A stretch of DNA of 64,000 nt from Zygnema cylindricum (taxonomy: Eukaryota > Streptophyta > Zygnematophyceae > Zygnematales > Zygnemataceae), in the NCBI GenBank assembly GCA_037447655.1, contig JBBHKE010000834.1, positions 224,501 through 288,500 on the forward strand. Reading direction: 5' to 3'. Positions within the stretch are counted from its first letter, which is position 1. Each line of letters begins with the position of its first letter. A model generated the notes under the pieces. The model was not told the DNA's origin and made no database searches. It saw only the letters and a program-made list of their open reading frames with translations. This document shows positions 1 to 11,115 of the stretch, piece after piece. Made by a program: the position numbers and the translations under genes.

Positions 1-173
1 TCCGTACATCACACTATTTAAAGGGGCATTAAATTACAGTTATGAACCGTATTGAGCGGGGTACCTCAAATAACGTGGAAAAACATTTAGCGTACTTTAT
101 TCTATTTGAGAATTTACCCCAAAAAAAGGGGTACCCCAATTAGCGTCATGTACGCTAATAGCGATTCACGGTG
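1..173. mobile_element. Right end of a TA-target MITE, cut by the window edge
   Basis: The segment ends in GCGATTCACGGTG followed by TA. This is the same terminal inverted repeat (TIR) seen on the complete MITEs further along, for example at 19044-19249. The left terminus lies outside the window. Internal words such as GGGTACCCCAATTAGCG recur in the MITE at 47298-47474, so it probably belongs to that subfamily. No coding potential is visible. Confidence 0.6.
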
Positions 174-175
174 TA

Positions 176-671
176 GTTTACTGCAAAAATGAAATCAACT
201 CGCGAACCGTTACATTGAACTTGGACACATATTAAAGGACGACGTACAACATGTGTAAACTCGCACGAAACCAAATAAACTTCGTACAAAATAAAAATGC
301 GTACCCAACTACCCGCGTATAAATATCGATGAAACTAAAATGACACGTCGTCACGTCCACGGTGGACGTGACAACGAGTTGATTTCATTTTTGCGGCTAA
401 CGTGAAGTGATAAACTATCTGCGCGCAGCCATTTTATTTATATGTGGCTGCCGCAGTTTGGTTACAGTAAACCTGCGCCGGCCGTGTGATTTTTTTTTTT
501 TTTTTTATGACGGTCGATGTTTGCAAGCGTGACACTTTTTAAACCGCCCGTACAAAAATCCGCCAGTCAAAGTTGTTCGACGGATTTACCGTCAGATCTG
601 AAATTAAAGGTACGTAGCTTGTACAAAATTGTTGCGCGCAGCAAAAATCGTCTCTGCGATTAGCAATTCCC
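176..671 (+). mobile_element. Right part of a MULE-like non-autonomous element (copy M1)
   Basis: Positions 419-671 match, in the same orientation, the right TIR of the MULE-like element at 37440-39367: CTGCGCGCAGCCATTTTATT near the inner side and GCAATTCCC at the outer end. The inner part (176-418) shares words with the interior of that element, such as a GCGTATAAATATCGATGAAA block seen reversed near 37870. A perfect 11-bp inverted repeat around one central G lies at 350-372. The left TIR is not in the window. No transposase frame is visible. Confidence 0.6.
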
Positions 672-2106
672 ATATTTAATTATGTATGACGCATACTTTT
701 ACTATTGGCAGTTTCATTTGGTGCCAGCACTTCACATCAATTACTGTACTTCTATAAATGAACTTTATTGGGCTATGGATTGTCGGATGACGAAACCCTA
801 ACACTCTATTATTGATGGCACCTTCATGCATGGAGTATGGCCGGGTGGGTGCAAGGTGTACGGAAAATATCTAGGAAAATATTTCGTCCTTTTATACTTT
901 TCTCAGTTTTTCCCGAGAATGGCTTTCGGGATTTTTTTTTTTGCAAAAAGGTCCGCCTTATAGGGTCAAGTTCCATCAGTCAAAAAGTGGGGTAGTTTAC
1001 AGAAATCGGCGACTATCCGTACCAATTCGTACCGCTTATTTTGTTTTTATACGCAAAACAACATTACAGAGAATCTTGCCAATATTCTCCAAAGGTCTTG
1101 GAGGTAATACTGACTGTCAGATGTTCATCTGCGAGGCGTTCACTTCATTTTTCTCTGTAGCTGCCAACGTACCTGTAAGAGGTGGGTTGGCAGATACAGA
1201 AAAAAAATTAACCGTGACACGCTGGACCAATAAGCTACGTGTCACGATAGAAAACCAACGAAAACTGATGAAATTTGCACATGGTATGAACGTTTCAAAA
1301 TGCAACTGAAAATTAAAAAAGTAATCTCGAAACGGTCCTTTGTCACGCAATTTCTTTCGTCACACTATTTCCACCAAAGGATTTTCGCCATGTTCGAAAA
1401 CACGAACCCTAAAAACTGAGCTGGGGTAAAATACTGGCGTTTGCAGAAAGTACAAATTTTTTGTCGTATTATGACTTGGTACCCAGGTACATGGTACGCA
1501 ACTGAAGATTTGAAGCGAAATTTGTCGGCGTGAAGATTTTTAAAAGATTTTCAATATCCGGTCAAAACCTACGTGGTGCCACTCAATATATAGTAAGTGG
1601 ATTACAGACTCTTCGTGATGAAACATCGACTCAGGGTAACATTCCATTAGGCGGTCCCAGTAAAAGTACGGACAAGTCTACCAACAGCGTTTAGTAGAAG
1701 TCCGTTCCATTTTGTCGGGCCAGTAATGAACCTTCCTCAATTATGATTGGCGTCACATAGGCGAGAGTCCAAATTCTAAAAATCTTAAAAAATCTACCAA
1801 TGGAAAGTCAGAACGAAATATCTGTACGATCGGAAGTAGTTAATGATTCGTACGTCAAGTTTACGATCAGATTTTGATTTTGAAAATGGAAATCAAAATT
1901 TCGAAACGGAATAGCAAAAAGAAGCGACAAAGTTTGACGGTTGCGGCAAACTTTGAATGTCGGTGGATGTTAGGTGGAGCGTGCAAGGAGATTTTTGGCT
2001 GACCTGCATCCAGCGTGGCAGAAGGCACATGGCATGTACAACGTGTAGGCATTTGATCGCTTGTTCAAAGTAGATATTTTTTTCTTTTTCACGTGTACCA
2101 ATGGTA
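672..2106. other. Anonymous AT-rich intergenic sequence
   Basis: Only short random-looking reading frames occur on either strand and no protein motif could be recognised. Scattered words (CCATTAGGCG, GTCGGGCCAGTAATG) recur loosely near 33920 and 59470, which suggests old repeat debris. No promoter, RNA gene or complete TIR was seen. Confidence 0.5.
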
Positions 2107-2162
2107 ATCATCTAGTGGGCCCCAACTCTCCTCGCGAGGAGAGTTGGGGCCCACTGGATGAT
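2107..2162. repeat. 56-bp near-perfect palindrome without a loop
   Basis: The centre lies between 2134 and 2135. Arms 2115-2134 and 2135-2154 are perfectly complementary, and pairing continues outward to 2107/2162 with a single mismatch (T2113 opposite G2156). The core contains GTGGGCCCCAACTCTCCTCG. It can extrude as a 28-bp-arm cruciform. Confidence 0.9.
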
Positions 2163-3985
2163 GTGCGCAATTGCTTCGTGGATCTCAAAAAATGAAACAT
2201 CCAACGGTCAAGAATTACGCCTACATCATTAGAGCTTCCCGACAACTTTCCAGTAACGATGTTTTGTCTAACAAAAAAAAATATGGTACGACTTTGTACG
2301 TCACTGTAAAAAAACGTACGGCGTCTAGTAACGAACCCCATTTTTCGTCTAATGGAATGTTACCCTCAATTATCCCGGCCCGTAGAGTTAGCCGTACGAT
2401 TGAAGAAACGACTGATGGAACTTGACCCTTACTGAAAAATGTATGACGTACGTTTCCGTTGCCCTAAAAATCCGTGCATGCAGACGAACGTACACTCTAA
2501 TAATAGTGTACTAAAATCTTTGTGACGCTCTATACTGCAAAATAACAGTTGCCACGTGTGCTCCTATAAACCCTGATGTCGTTGTTTTTGGTGCCAAAAG
2601 TAATTACGCGAAGCCACGCTTCTAAACAAATAAGCCGTACAATAATAAATTTCAATTGAATCTTACAATAACGTGCATTCAACAAAGTTTCTCAAATTTG
2701 AACCTGTTTTTTCTGAAAAAATGGTCCATGTGTGAACGCTGTTGTCTATTTTGAGTTGCACTTTTGCGGGTGTTAGATTTTCAATCCATGTTTTTATGAA
2801 AGCCTTCCATGTATTTTTCACGAGATTGAACTCCAACGTTTTTTGCAACTTTTCGCACGCGCGAGCAGGCTGATTGGGGCCACACCTCGTTTTCTCCGCG
2901 CGACGGTATGTTTAGGGTTATTTTATTTCTGTCTTTTTTTTGTTTTATTATAAAAAAACACAAAACAAACCCTATGACCCTTTTGACATACCCGATTACG
3001 GCGTGTGGGACTTTTACGTTACGGTGTGGACACAGTGACACATGGTTTTCTTAACTACACCGTGAATCGTTATTAGTGTCAATGCCACTATTTGGGTTCT
3101 AAAAATTTCGATATTTTTCCTCAAATAGGATACATGATTTTATTTTTTCTTTGACGTTAATTGAGGTACCGTGCAAAATAGCGTAAAGTCTGAAAGTACG
3201 TTAATATATAATTTGTGTGGTGTACGGTCGATGTCAGACAGTACATAAATGTACCTTTTTAGTAGAAATTAAAAAAAGTAATTTTTAAATTATTCGCGCA
3301 TGCATACAAACGTGCGCTAAAGAAATGGGCTCAACTTCGTCGCCAAAAACCACGTTTGCACACATTCTCCTACAATCGCCTCTTTTGCAGTGTGAATATA
3401 AAAAACGTTCGCATGTGGGAAGTCATGATGTTTCAGTTAAATAAGTGATCTGTGTGTTGTTCCACGCCCACATACAACGTTTTCAAACAGTGATCTCTTA
3501 CTTCATGTGAATTTCTCTTCTTCATATTATATAAACACTATAACATGTTTTGTATCCAATTAGCGTCAATATGTACCCTGTTTTGGTGCAAACGAACGAA
3601 TTTAGTGTAAATGTATTTTCTAATATGGTGTTTAGATGTCATTTCATCATGAATTAGAATGAATGAATACGTTAATAAGGCGTCAGAGTGACAAATGGAC
3701 CACAAATTACAATTAATGAGTTAAGTTAAAAAGAATAAAAATACAACATTTGGCGTTGGTGATATTTTGGTCGAAATAACACCAAATGTGGACTTTCCAC
3801 AGAAAATTTGATCACTTTTTCGACGAATCACATCCAACCATTTTTTATTTTATTTTTAAGGATCTCACGTTGCGCCGTCATTTTGGCCAAATGACAGATC
3901 TCCTTCGTTTCATGAGGAAGCAGGCGAAAATACCGCCGCCACGTTCATTTCACTTCCATGGATTCGCAGTCGCGTGTGGCGTCTC
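2163..3985. other. Anonymous intergenic sequence with one solitary MITE end
   Basis: Reading frames are short and unrecognised. A MITE-like terminus, TA followed by CACCGTGAATCGTTATTAGT, begins at 3058, but no matching inverted end was found downstream, so only a one-ended remnant can be supported. Nothing else was identified. Confidence 0.4.
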
Positions 3986-3989
3986 CTTC

Positions 3990-5170
3990 TCCCTCGTCAT
4001 GTGTGGCGTCCCTACATTTACCTCCCTCCTCTTCTTCCTCTCCCTCTCCCCACTCCTTCGATCTACAGCTATCTCTCCCTCCCCCTTTTTCTCTCCCTTC
4101 CACAATCTCTCTACCTTTCCCTCTCCCTTTCCCTTTCCCTCTTCCTCTCGCCCTCTTTATATGCCGCACTATCTCCCTCCTCCTCTTCCTCTCCCTCTCT
4201 CCACTCCCTTGATCTGCCTCTATCTCTCTCTCTCCCTTTCCCTCTCCCTTACACACTCTCTCTACCTCTCTCTCTCCCTCCCCCTTTCCTTTTCCCTCTC
4301 TTTCTCACCCTCTCGATCTGCCGCACTATCTCCCTCCCACTCTTTCTCTCCCTCTCCCCCTCCCTCGATCTACCTCTATCTCTCTCTCTCTCCCTTTCTC
4401 TTTTCTTTCCACACTCTCTCTCCCTCCCCCTTTCCCTCTCCCTTCTACAGTCTCTCTACCACTCCCTCTCCCTTTTCCTTTCCCTTTTCCTCTCGCCCTC
4501 TTCATATGCCAAACTATCTCCCTCCTCCTCTTCCTCTCCCTCTCTCCACTCCGTCGATCTGCCTCCATCTCTCTCTCTTTTTCCCTTTTTCTTCCACACT
4601 CTCTCTACCACTCTCTTTCCCTCTCTCTTCCCTACTCTCTCTCACTCCCTCTCCCTTTCCCTTTCCCTCTCTTTCTCACCCTCACGATCTGCCGCACTAT
4701 CTCCCTCCCACTCTCCCTCTCCCTCTCCCTCGATCCGCCTCTATCTCTCCCTCTCTCTTTCCCTCTCCCGTCCACACTCTTTACCTCTCTCTTTCCCTCT
4801 CCCTTCCCTCCTCTCTCTCCCTCCCTCCCCCTTTCCCTTTCCCTCTTCTTCTCACCCTCTCGATCTGCCGCACTATCTCCCTCCCACTCTCCCTCTCCCT
4901 CTCCCCCTCCCTCGATCTGCCTCTAACTCTCTCTTTCCTTTCCCCTCTCTCTCTCCCTCTCACCCTCATAATCTGTCGCACTCTCGTCCTTTACCTCATG
5001 CTCTCCCTCTCCCTCACCTTTTTAGGCTACCTCCTCTCTCACTCCCTCATCCTCTCCCTCCCCCGTTCAAATTACCGTACTCTCTAACTCTTGATCTCCC
5101 TCCTCCTCTACCATTTCCTTTTTCCTACACTCAAAATCATGTGGTTTCTCCTTTTTTTTCTTCCTCTCCC
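3990..5170. repeat. Long polypyrimidine (CT-rich) satellite tract
   Basis: The plus strand is almost all C and T for more than 1 kb. Within it a longer unit recurs: the phrase CACTATCTCCCTC, usually after a TGCCG, appears near 4166, 4321, 4508, 4693 and 4870, a higher-order period of roughly 155-190 bp. Pyrimidine-only codons cannot form stops, so long Ser/Leu/Pro frames stay open in two plus-strand frames (and Arg/Glu/Gly on minus). These are not genes. The tract could adopt triplex (H-DNA) structure; that is inference. Confidence 0.9.
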
Positions 5171-5800
5171 ATTTACTCCCCCAATAAAATTACTCCCCTA
5201 ATGAATGTCACTAATTTTTTTAACTAACTCCATTGTTTTATTTTTTTCCTTGTTGTAGGCACAGGATTTCATTCAGTGAGCTGATTGTGATGGAGGAACA
5301 AGCGCATGGATTTTGGGAATGTCATTGAGATTTCGTTACTCCATTTAATATTAGGACATCCAAACAAATTTCCACATGAGTTAGAGAAGGTTATTGATTA
5401 TCATTTGTTACAAATGATAGAGAAGGTTATTAAAATATCATTTGTTACAAAGGATAATTTTTATGGGCGATGTACATTTCGTTCATGTAGACTAATATTT
5501 TATTTAAGTTTGAAAAATAGGTTGGTTTTACATATTGTAGTTTTTTTACGGTGAACCTCTTTGTCATTCTAAGGCGAAAAGGATTGAATTTATTTCCAAG
5601 TGTATTATTGTAATAAATTTATAATTGTAATTCATTTTTATGTTGTTTTAATGACGGGTGTTGTGATTTTATTTCTCCATGTTTTGTATATGTCATACGA
5701 TACACTCGATGAAGTGTGTGGGCATTGTTAACTATTTTGGTTGTCACACATCTCATTGTCCTCTCTTTCTCTCTCTTTTTCTAGTTGTCACACTATTTTT
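5171..5800. other. AT-rich unique-looking sequence
   Basis: An 82-codon frame at 5306-5554 has no recognisable motif and contains a local duplication (ATTTGTTACAAA occurs twice, near 5403 and 5449). Nothing else was identified. Confidence 0.4.
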
Positions 5801-5807
5801 ATTTTAG

Positions 5808-6230
5808 TATTTTTTTTATCTCAGTCAATCTCCCTTTTTATTTTGTCTCTCCCTCTCCCTTATGGTACTCAGCGACGAGACTATCTCGTCGCTGAATGGT
5901 ATGTTTTCTATCTCAACCAATCTCCCTTTTTATTTTGTCTCTCTCTCTCTCCCTTATTGTACTCAGCGATGAGACTCTATCGTTGCTGAATGGTATGTTT
6001 TCTATCTCGGTCAATCTCCCTTTTTATTTTTTCTCTCTCTCTCCCTTACGATACTCAACAATGAGACTGTCTCGTCGGTGAATGGTATGTTTTTTATCTC
6101 AGCCAATCTCATTTTTTATTTTGTCTCTCTCTCCCTTACAGTACTCATCGACGAGACTATACTATAGTGGTGTGATTTTCTATCTTGCCAGTCAACGACG
6201 AGAATTTCTCGGTGCTGAATGGTATATTTC
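5808..6230. repeat. Minisatellite of ~92-94 bp units, each with a hairpin
   Basis: The phrase GAATGGTAT recurs at about 5894, 5988, 6080 and 6216. Each unit joins a pyrimidine run (CAATCTCCCTTTTTATTTT) to an inverted repeat such as CAGCGACGAGA-CTAT-CTCGTCGCTG near 5869-5893. Some hairpins carry mutations on both arms (GCGATGAGA with ATCGTTGCTG), while the last unit is longer and rearranged. Confidence 0.8.
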
Positions 6231-6560
6231 ATTTTTCACCATTCAGCACCGATACTATGTCAACACAAGGTGTCAAAACCCATTTCTCCATCCCATGATT
6301 ATTTGTCTCTTATTTTCCATCTCTGGTTAATATTGAACTGAACAACACTATGCGTCCCTCTAGTTTTCATATTCTCCGACTTGTGCTTTTATGTTTCACA
6401 CTTTTATTTAACGTCCTTAAAATCTAGCTTTTTGGTTCTCACTTTTCATATCTGTCTCTATCTCATTCTTTCTCTATTTATCTGTCATTTTCTCTCACAT
6501 GGTCTCTCTATTTCATATCTCTGTTTTTCTTACCCTTGTTATCTTTATGGCATACTATAA

Positions 6561-6655
6561 CTTCTGCCATCCAACGACGATGCTATGTCGTCGCTGAATG
6601 GCATATTTCATTTTCGACCAATCGGCGACGACAATGTGTCGTCGCTGAATGGCAG
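6561..6655. repeat. Compound palindrome with outer inverted ends
   Basis: Outer ends TCTGCCATCCAACGACGA and TCGTCGCTGAATGGCAGA are inverted relatives. Two inner hairpins (CGACGA..TCGTCG) lie between them. The arm words are those of the 5808-6230 minisatellite, so this may be a foldback MITE from which that array grew. Confidence 0.6.
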
Positions 6656-6974
6656 AATGATAGTGCAATTTAGGATACGTTTTTACACCTTCACTACAAA
6701 TCCATTCATCCATTATTTTGGCCATTCAACTTGCGTAGACAAAATATGAAAACAAAAAACAAATAGGGATAAATTATATTCAACGTTAAAGAAAGAAATA
6801 CAATGTATACTGCATAATACAGTATAAGAAAAGTATATATATTAACCTATCAATATAAAACTACAAAAAAAGGCCAAACAAAGCCACACCATTATTAGAA
6901 TTTTATGCAAACGACCATTATCCATTTTACCACCTCTCCTTTTAAAACCACATCTCTATAAAGTGCCTCAAAAT
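6656..6974. other. AT-rich spacer
   Basis: This A/T-rich sequence lies between the palindrome and the pogo-like pseudogene. No motif was recognised. It may be the 3' non-coding part of the pogo-like element, but no terminus was identified. Confidence 0.3.
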
Positions 6975-8183
6975 CATTTAGTCCTCTGAGTCTTCGCCAT
7001 GACTAGCTTCATCCTCTTGAATGTCGGCCTCTCGGAGGAGTTGGAATAAATCCCGTGCGGGAGCCGAAAGAGGTGGCACCACGTCGCCGTCAAAAATGGT
7101 TTCGCCATTTCATGATTATGACTTGCAAATTTTGCGTAAGCATACTCTCCTCCCATTTCGCATCCTTTAATGACAATCCACCTTGGATCATCGTTTTCCG
7201 TGCATACCCCATCCCATTCTTGTCCTTCATACCATTCACCTGGCGAATTGAATAGCGAGCTAACTTCAAGAAAAATGATTTCCCCGGTCCAAACAACTTA
7301 CCCGACCATTTTTGACCCCTAGGTAAGGACCACTTTTGGTTTTGTATCCCTTTCATTTTCCAATCCTCCCATTTTCTAGACCAAACTTCCTTGATATTTG
7401 AAATAACAAATGAATCGGCGGGTTGCAATAGATGCGTTGCACAAGGTGGGAAAAAATGGAGGGTTGTCCTCTTTGCGAGTAAAGCGGTGTTCAACTCCTC
7501 AGACATATTGTGCTCGCCACAATTGTCAACACAAATAGTCTTATCTCAGCCATCATGATCTCCTTGGTATGACCTGGGCTCTGTAACCCATTGCGGAAAG
7601 ACTGTCTTGTCGTTCCAACCTTTAGGACTGGTACGAAAGCAAACTCTTACAAAAGAGAGGGAGGGAGGGAGTTACACAAGGGAGATGGGAGAGGGGAAGA
7701 GAGAGGGAAAGAGGCGAGAGATATAAGAGGGAGAAGGAGAGGGGGGGTAAATAGATTGAGTGAGGGAGGGAGAGAGGGTTTGAGAAGGAGATAGAGAATA
7801 AGCACTACAAACAACACAAAACACAAAAAATATTATTTTTGGTGTGGAATATAAAGGAGATAGAGGAAGATAATAACGTCGATTTTTACAAGGATTGAAA
7901 CACAAATGAAAGGAAACACACCTGGTATGTCACCGGGGATGCCTTTTATTGGTTAACTCTGAATTTTGTTGGAGAAGATCAACATCGGAGATTCAATTCG
8001 CGCATTCACTTTGCTCGTGAGTCGTACCATCAAGGTCATCAACTCCCCGCCGCCAGTAACGTCCGCGTATTTAACCACCTCGTCTCCGCGAAAACCAAAC
8101 GTTTTCTTATTATCCATAATTACAAAGACGTGGGTCTCGTTCATGATTTCGACTAAATCCTCATTGAAGCGACCTAATATCAC
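6975..8183 (-). pseudogene. pogo-like DDE_1 transposase, broken, with probable intron
   Basis: The minus strand reads as the catalytic half of a pogo/Tigger-type (CENP-B-related) transposase, which cuts and pastes Tc1/mariner-superfamily DNA. Recognisable blocks in order are FGFRGDEVVKYADV (about 8090), the TSPKGWND..FPQW block (about 7620), VDNCGEHN with the second catalytic Asp (about 7510), and FFPPCATHLLQPAD with the third Asp (about 7430). The first catalytic position reads MNET instead of the usual MDET/VDET, so the first Asp appears to be Asn. In-frame stops occur after IQS (about 7953) and before DKTIC (about 7540). A GT..AG interval at 7644-7921 rejoins the frame and contains a GA/CT satellite, so it is probably an intron. 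An acceptor-like TATTAG just upstream of 8173 suggests a further 5' exon, now missing beside the Copia element. An inactive fossil. Confidence 0.75.
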
Positions 8184-8267
8184 AAAATCATATAAAAAAA
8201 AAAAACAACACTAGTAAGTATGATGGTAGGGGCAACCATTTTCATTTACGTTTTTGCATTTGCAACC
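8184..8267. other. Short spacer between pogo-like pseudogene and Copia LTR
   Basis: On the minus strand this is a T-rich stretch ending in TATTAG, which would suit a splice acceptor of the pogo-like gene. No 5-bp target duplication matching the far side of the Copia element (TTATT at 14820) is present here (CAACC). Confidence 0.4.
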
Positions 8268-9265
8268 TGCAACTCTGCGACCTCCATTGGTACTCACATT
8301 AGGTAGATTGATAGAAGCCTTTAGTATAACCTCAGTTCTTTAAGCTTTGTCTAAATATTGCTGACACCCTGGCATAAAATAGACTCACCAGACTGCACCC
8401 CTTGGAAGAGATGACTCCCTTGAGTCTGCCACAAAAAGAATCGTTGAATTTACTCCCCTGAGCAGTAATTATCAATGGTCAAAGATGACCTTTTATACAG
8501 AAGCGCTCTAGGAGAGAGGGTGCTACCTTAATATTTTCTAAGTCTTCAACCCCTCTATTATCCCTCTACTACTGAAGTACGGAGCCAATCAATTTAGTGT
8601 ATAGTACAGAAAGGTACTTGGCCCAAAGTACTTCTTGTACGACCATTGTACAACATGGCCAAAAAGATGACGCCTGCCATTTCCGAGTTCGCCATGGTAT
8701 GTCCCAGAGATGGCGCCATCCAATGTCATGTTGCCACGTGTCACTCAACGTGGCTGGGACTGCTTACCGCCAAATCGTCCATTCCGCGATGCCAGCTTCT
8801 TCCTTCGCCGTCCGGTTGACATCGACCTTTATTTATAGCCGTTAAAATACAAACAGTACTTTTAGATGTGATTCAATCTAACTATGTCTATGTTATTGTA
8901 GTCTATTTGTTGATGAAATTAACTTTCCTATTTGTACATCTTTAAATAGCTATCGTACCCTATATACCTCGACACAGGTACTAGGCTATATGGTAACGAC
9001 GCTAGTCTATTCAGACGGACGGTAGGTACTAGGATCAAATCTTGGGTCCGTTAACCTTTTTGGTAAGTTTAACAAAAGACTGCCTTCTGACTCTAGAAGG
9101 ATCATAGGCAGCCATAGCTCTAGCTTTTTCTTCAGCCTCTAGTGACTACGAGAAGTATGGGGCTAGAGAGAGAAGTTAGAAGCAAGCTGCCTCTGCTTTT
9201 CCTTTCTCATTTTAGATTACTTAAGAAACCTAGAAAATACATAAGAAAACCTTTTAATTTCAACA
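8268..9265 (-). repeat. 3' LTR of the minus-strand Copia
   Basis: 998 bp, matching 13822-14819 along its whole length with scattered differences. On the minus strand it begins TGTTGAAATT and ends AGAGTTGCA, the canonical TG..CA form. It directly follows a polypurine tract. A small ORF (8597-8845, repeated at 14152-14400) is LTR sequence and not a gene. Confidence 0.85.
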
Positions 9266-9277
9266 CTCCCCTTATTT
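9266..9277 (-). other. Polypurine tract of the minus-strand Copia
   Basis: On the minus strand AATAAGGGGAG lies immediately before the TGTTG start of the 3' LTR. This is the expected site for plus-strand priming. Confidence 0.75.
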
Positions 9278-10085
9278 TATAGTCACATTTTAGTTTCTTC
9301 TCTCTACAAAATTTTATTTTAGGTGAAGGCACAGGCTTTGTCATCATGATTGCCACCATTTCACTGTCTCGTCTATATTCTAGACTTATTATTTTGTTCT
9401 CCACCTTTTCCCTAACAAAGGTAAGTCTCATACCCATGTGCTTTGCTTTAAAGTGATGTTTAGGGTTAGCAACAATTGCAATTGCTGCTTGATTATCACT
9501 GAATATTTTCTAAATTCCAATCTTAAGATGTCCCAATTCACCAAGTAAGGATTTGACCCACATCAATTCTTTTATAGCAGAGCAAGATGCCATATACTCA
9601 GCCTCCATGGTGGACTGAGCAATGACCTTTTGCTGCTTATTGCTCCAGCAACAAGCACCATTCCTCACATACAACACATATCCAGATGTACATCTTCGCA
9701 TCGAAGCATCCCCATAGCTAGCATCACTCCAAGTGGTGATGTCAGTATTTTCCCCACCCAGATACTGCCATAGATCCCTAGTTCCTATGAGATATTTGAG
9801 GACCCTCTTAGCAGCTTCCCAATCCCTTTTGGTAGGAGCATTCAGACTCCTACTTAGCACTCCTACGGCTGCTGCCAAATCCGGTCTGGTACACTCTTAG
9901 CAGCTTCCCAATCCCTTTTGGTAGGAGCATTCAGACTCCTACTTAGCACTCCTACAGCTATTGCCAAATCCGGTCTGGTACAATTCATGAAATAAATACT
10001 CTTAGCAGCTTCCCAATCCCTTTTGGTAGGAGCATTCAGACTCCTACTTAGCACTCCTACAGCTATTGCCAAATCCGGTCTGGTA
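9278..10085 (-). pseudogene. Copia RNase H region, with stops and internal duplication
   Basis: Copia-type RNase H: the WSDASYGD block with the first acidic residue (about 9730), SGYVLY, the STMEAEYM block with the catalytic Glu (about 9590) and SDNQAAI (about 9500). The usual tail with KHIxxxHxxVR shape is seen as KHMGMRL (about 9430). A stop splits the frame between IGI and KIFSDN (about 9508). A frame change lies between the RT part (frame of 10276) and this part (frame of 9878), at the tandem duplications of 9805-10085. The protein cannot be made as one piece. Confidence 0.85.
9805..10085. repeat. Tandem duplication inside Copia pol (three copies)
   Basis: The phrase CTCTTAGCAGCTTCCCAATC occurs at about 9805, 9894 and 9999. 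The copies are spaced about 89 and 105 bp and each encodes the LAIAVGVLSRSLNAP segment that follows CTRPD. Copies two and three are nearly identical to one another. The shorter first spacing breaks the reading frame. Confidence 0.9.
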
Positions 10086-11026
10086 CAATTCATGAAATAA
10101 ATCAGACTGCCCACTACCTGTCTGTATGGGATAGTTTGCATGATTTTCTTCTCTTCTGGACCTAGTTCATCATCTAGAATTAGGATGTCTCCTTGCTCAT
10201 TCCCTTCACTTCCCTTCTTTAGATCCATGGGAGTTGTATAACTGTTGGCTTTGTCCATCTGGAATTTTTCCAACATATTTCCAATTGCCTCTTTCTGAGT
10301 TAATCTAATTATTCTCTATTCTCTATCTCTCTTTACTTGTATTCCCAGAATACATCTTGCCTCCCCCATGTCATTCATCTCAAATCTTCCCTTCAGATCT
10401 GTTTTTAGTTTGTTGATTTTCTCCATTGACTTACTCAAAACAAGCAAATCATCAACGTAAATTGCAAAAAAGATGACACCTTTCTCATATTCAAAAACAT
10501 AAATTGAATTATCTGAACTGATCCGAATGTATCCCAGGCCAGTAAGGAACTCATCAAGTTTCTTGTTCCATTATCTGGGCGCCTGTTTCAAAACATAGAG
10601 AGATTTGATCAGCCGGCATACCTTACTTTCTTCTCTTTGTTCCACAAATATTTCCGGCTGTCGCATGAAGATCTCCTCCTCTAGTTCTCCGTGCAAGAAG
10701 GCAGTTTTAATGTATATCTGGTGTACTTCCATGACTTCTACAGCTGCCAAACTGAGAAGTATCTTGACTAAGGGAAATCTGACGACCGGAGCAAAGGTTT
10801 CTTCGTAGTCTATTCCCTCTTTCTAAGTAAAACCTTTGGCCATTAACCGGGCCTTGTACCTCTCAATAGTATTGTCAAGATTCAGCTTTAACTTGAAAAC
10901 CCACTTACATCCAATTGGTTTGCGATCAGGTGAACAGTCCACCAATTCCCAGGTATTGGCCGCCATGATTGAAGTCATCTCTTCATTGATGGGTGTCTTC
11001 CACCGATTTCTCTCTAGGCAGTTCAT
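10086..11026 (-). pseudogene. Copia reverse transcriptase (RVT_2) region
   Basis: The frame opens with the NTWELVD and KPIGCKWVFK blocks that start the Copia RT domain (about 10940), followed by YKARLMAKGF. It then shows the DYEETFAPVVR and KTAFLHGEL blocks, and the catalytic YVDD at 10448-10459, followed by LLVLSK. In-frame stops interrupt it, for example right after AKGFT (about 10820), after KQAPR (about 10575) and near 10317. Intact members would reverse-transcribe the element RNA in virus-like particles. Confidence 0.9.
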
Positions 11027-11115
11027 TGCCTCTCCATATGTTTAAGGTTCATCCGGGTGAGACAGTTTAGTTACCTTGTTGTTAACTTGTTTCTCTTGAA
11101 GCCTTTTGCTGCTTC

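Noticed and set aside
3786-5227. Two long overlapping plus-strand reading frames of more than 400 codons
   Set aside because: They are made of Ser/Leu/Pro/Phe codons because the strand is nearly all pyrimidine and cannot form stop codons; both frames are open at once and no domain is visible.
8597-8845. 82-codon frame repeated at 14152-14400
   Set aside because: Both copies are the same part of the two Copia LTRs, which are not expected to code.
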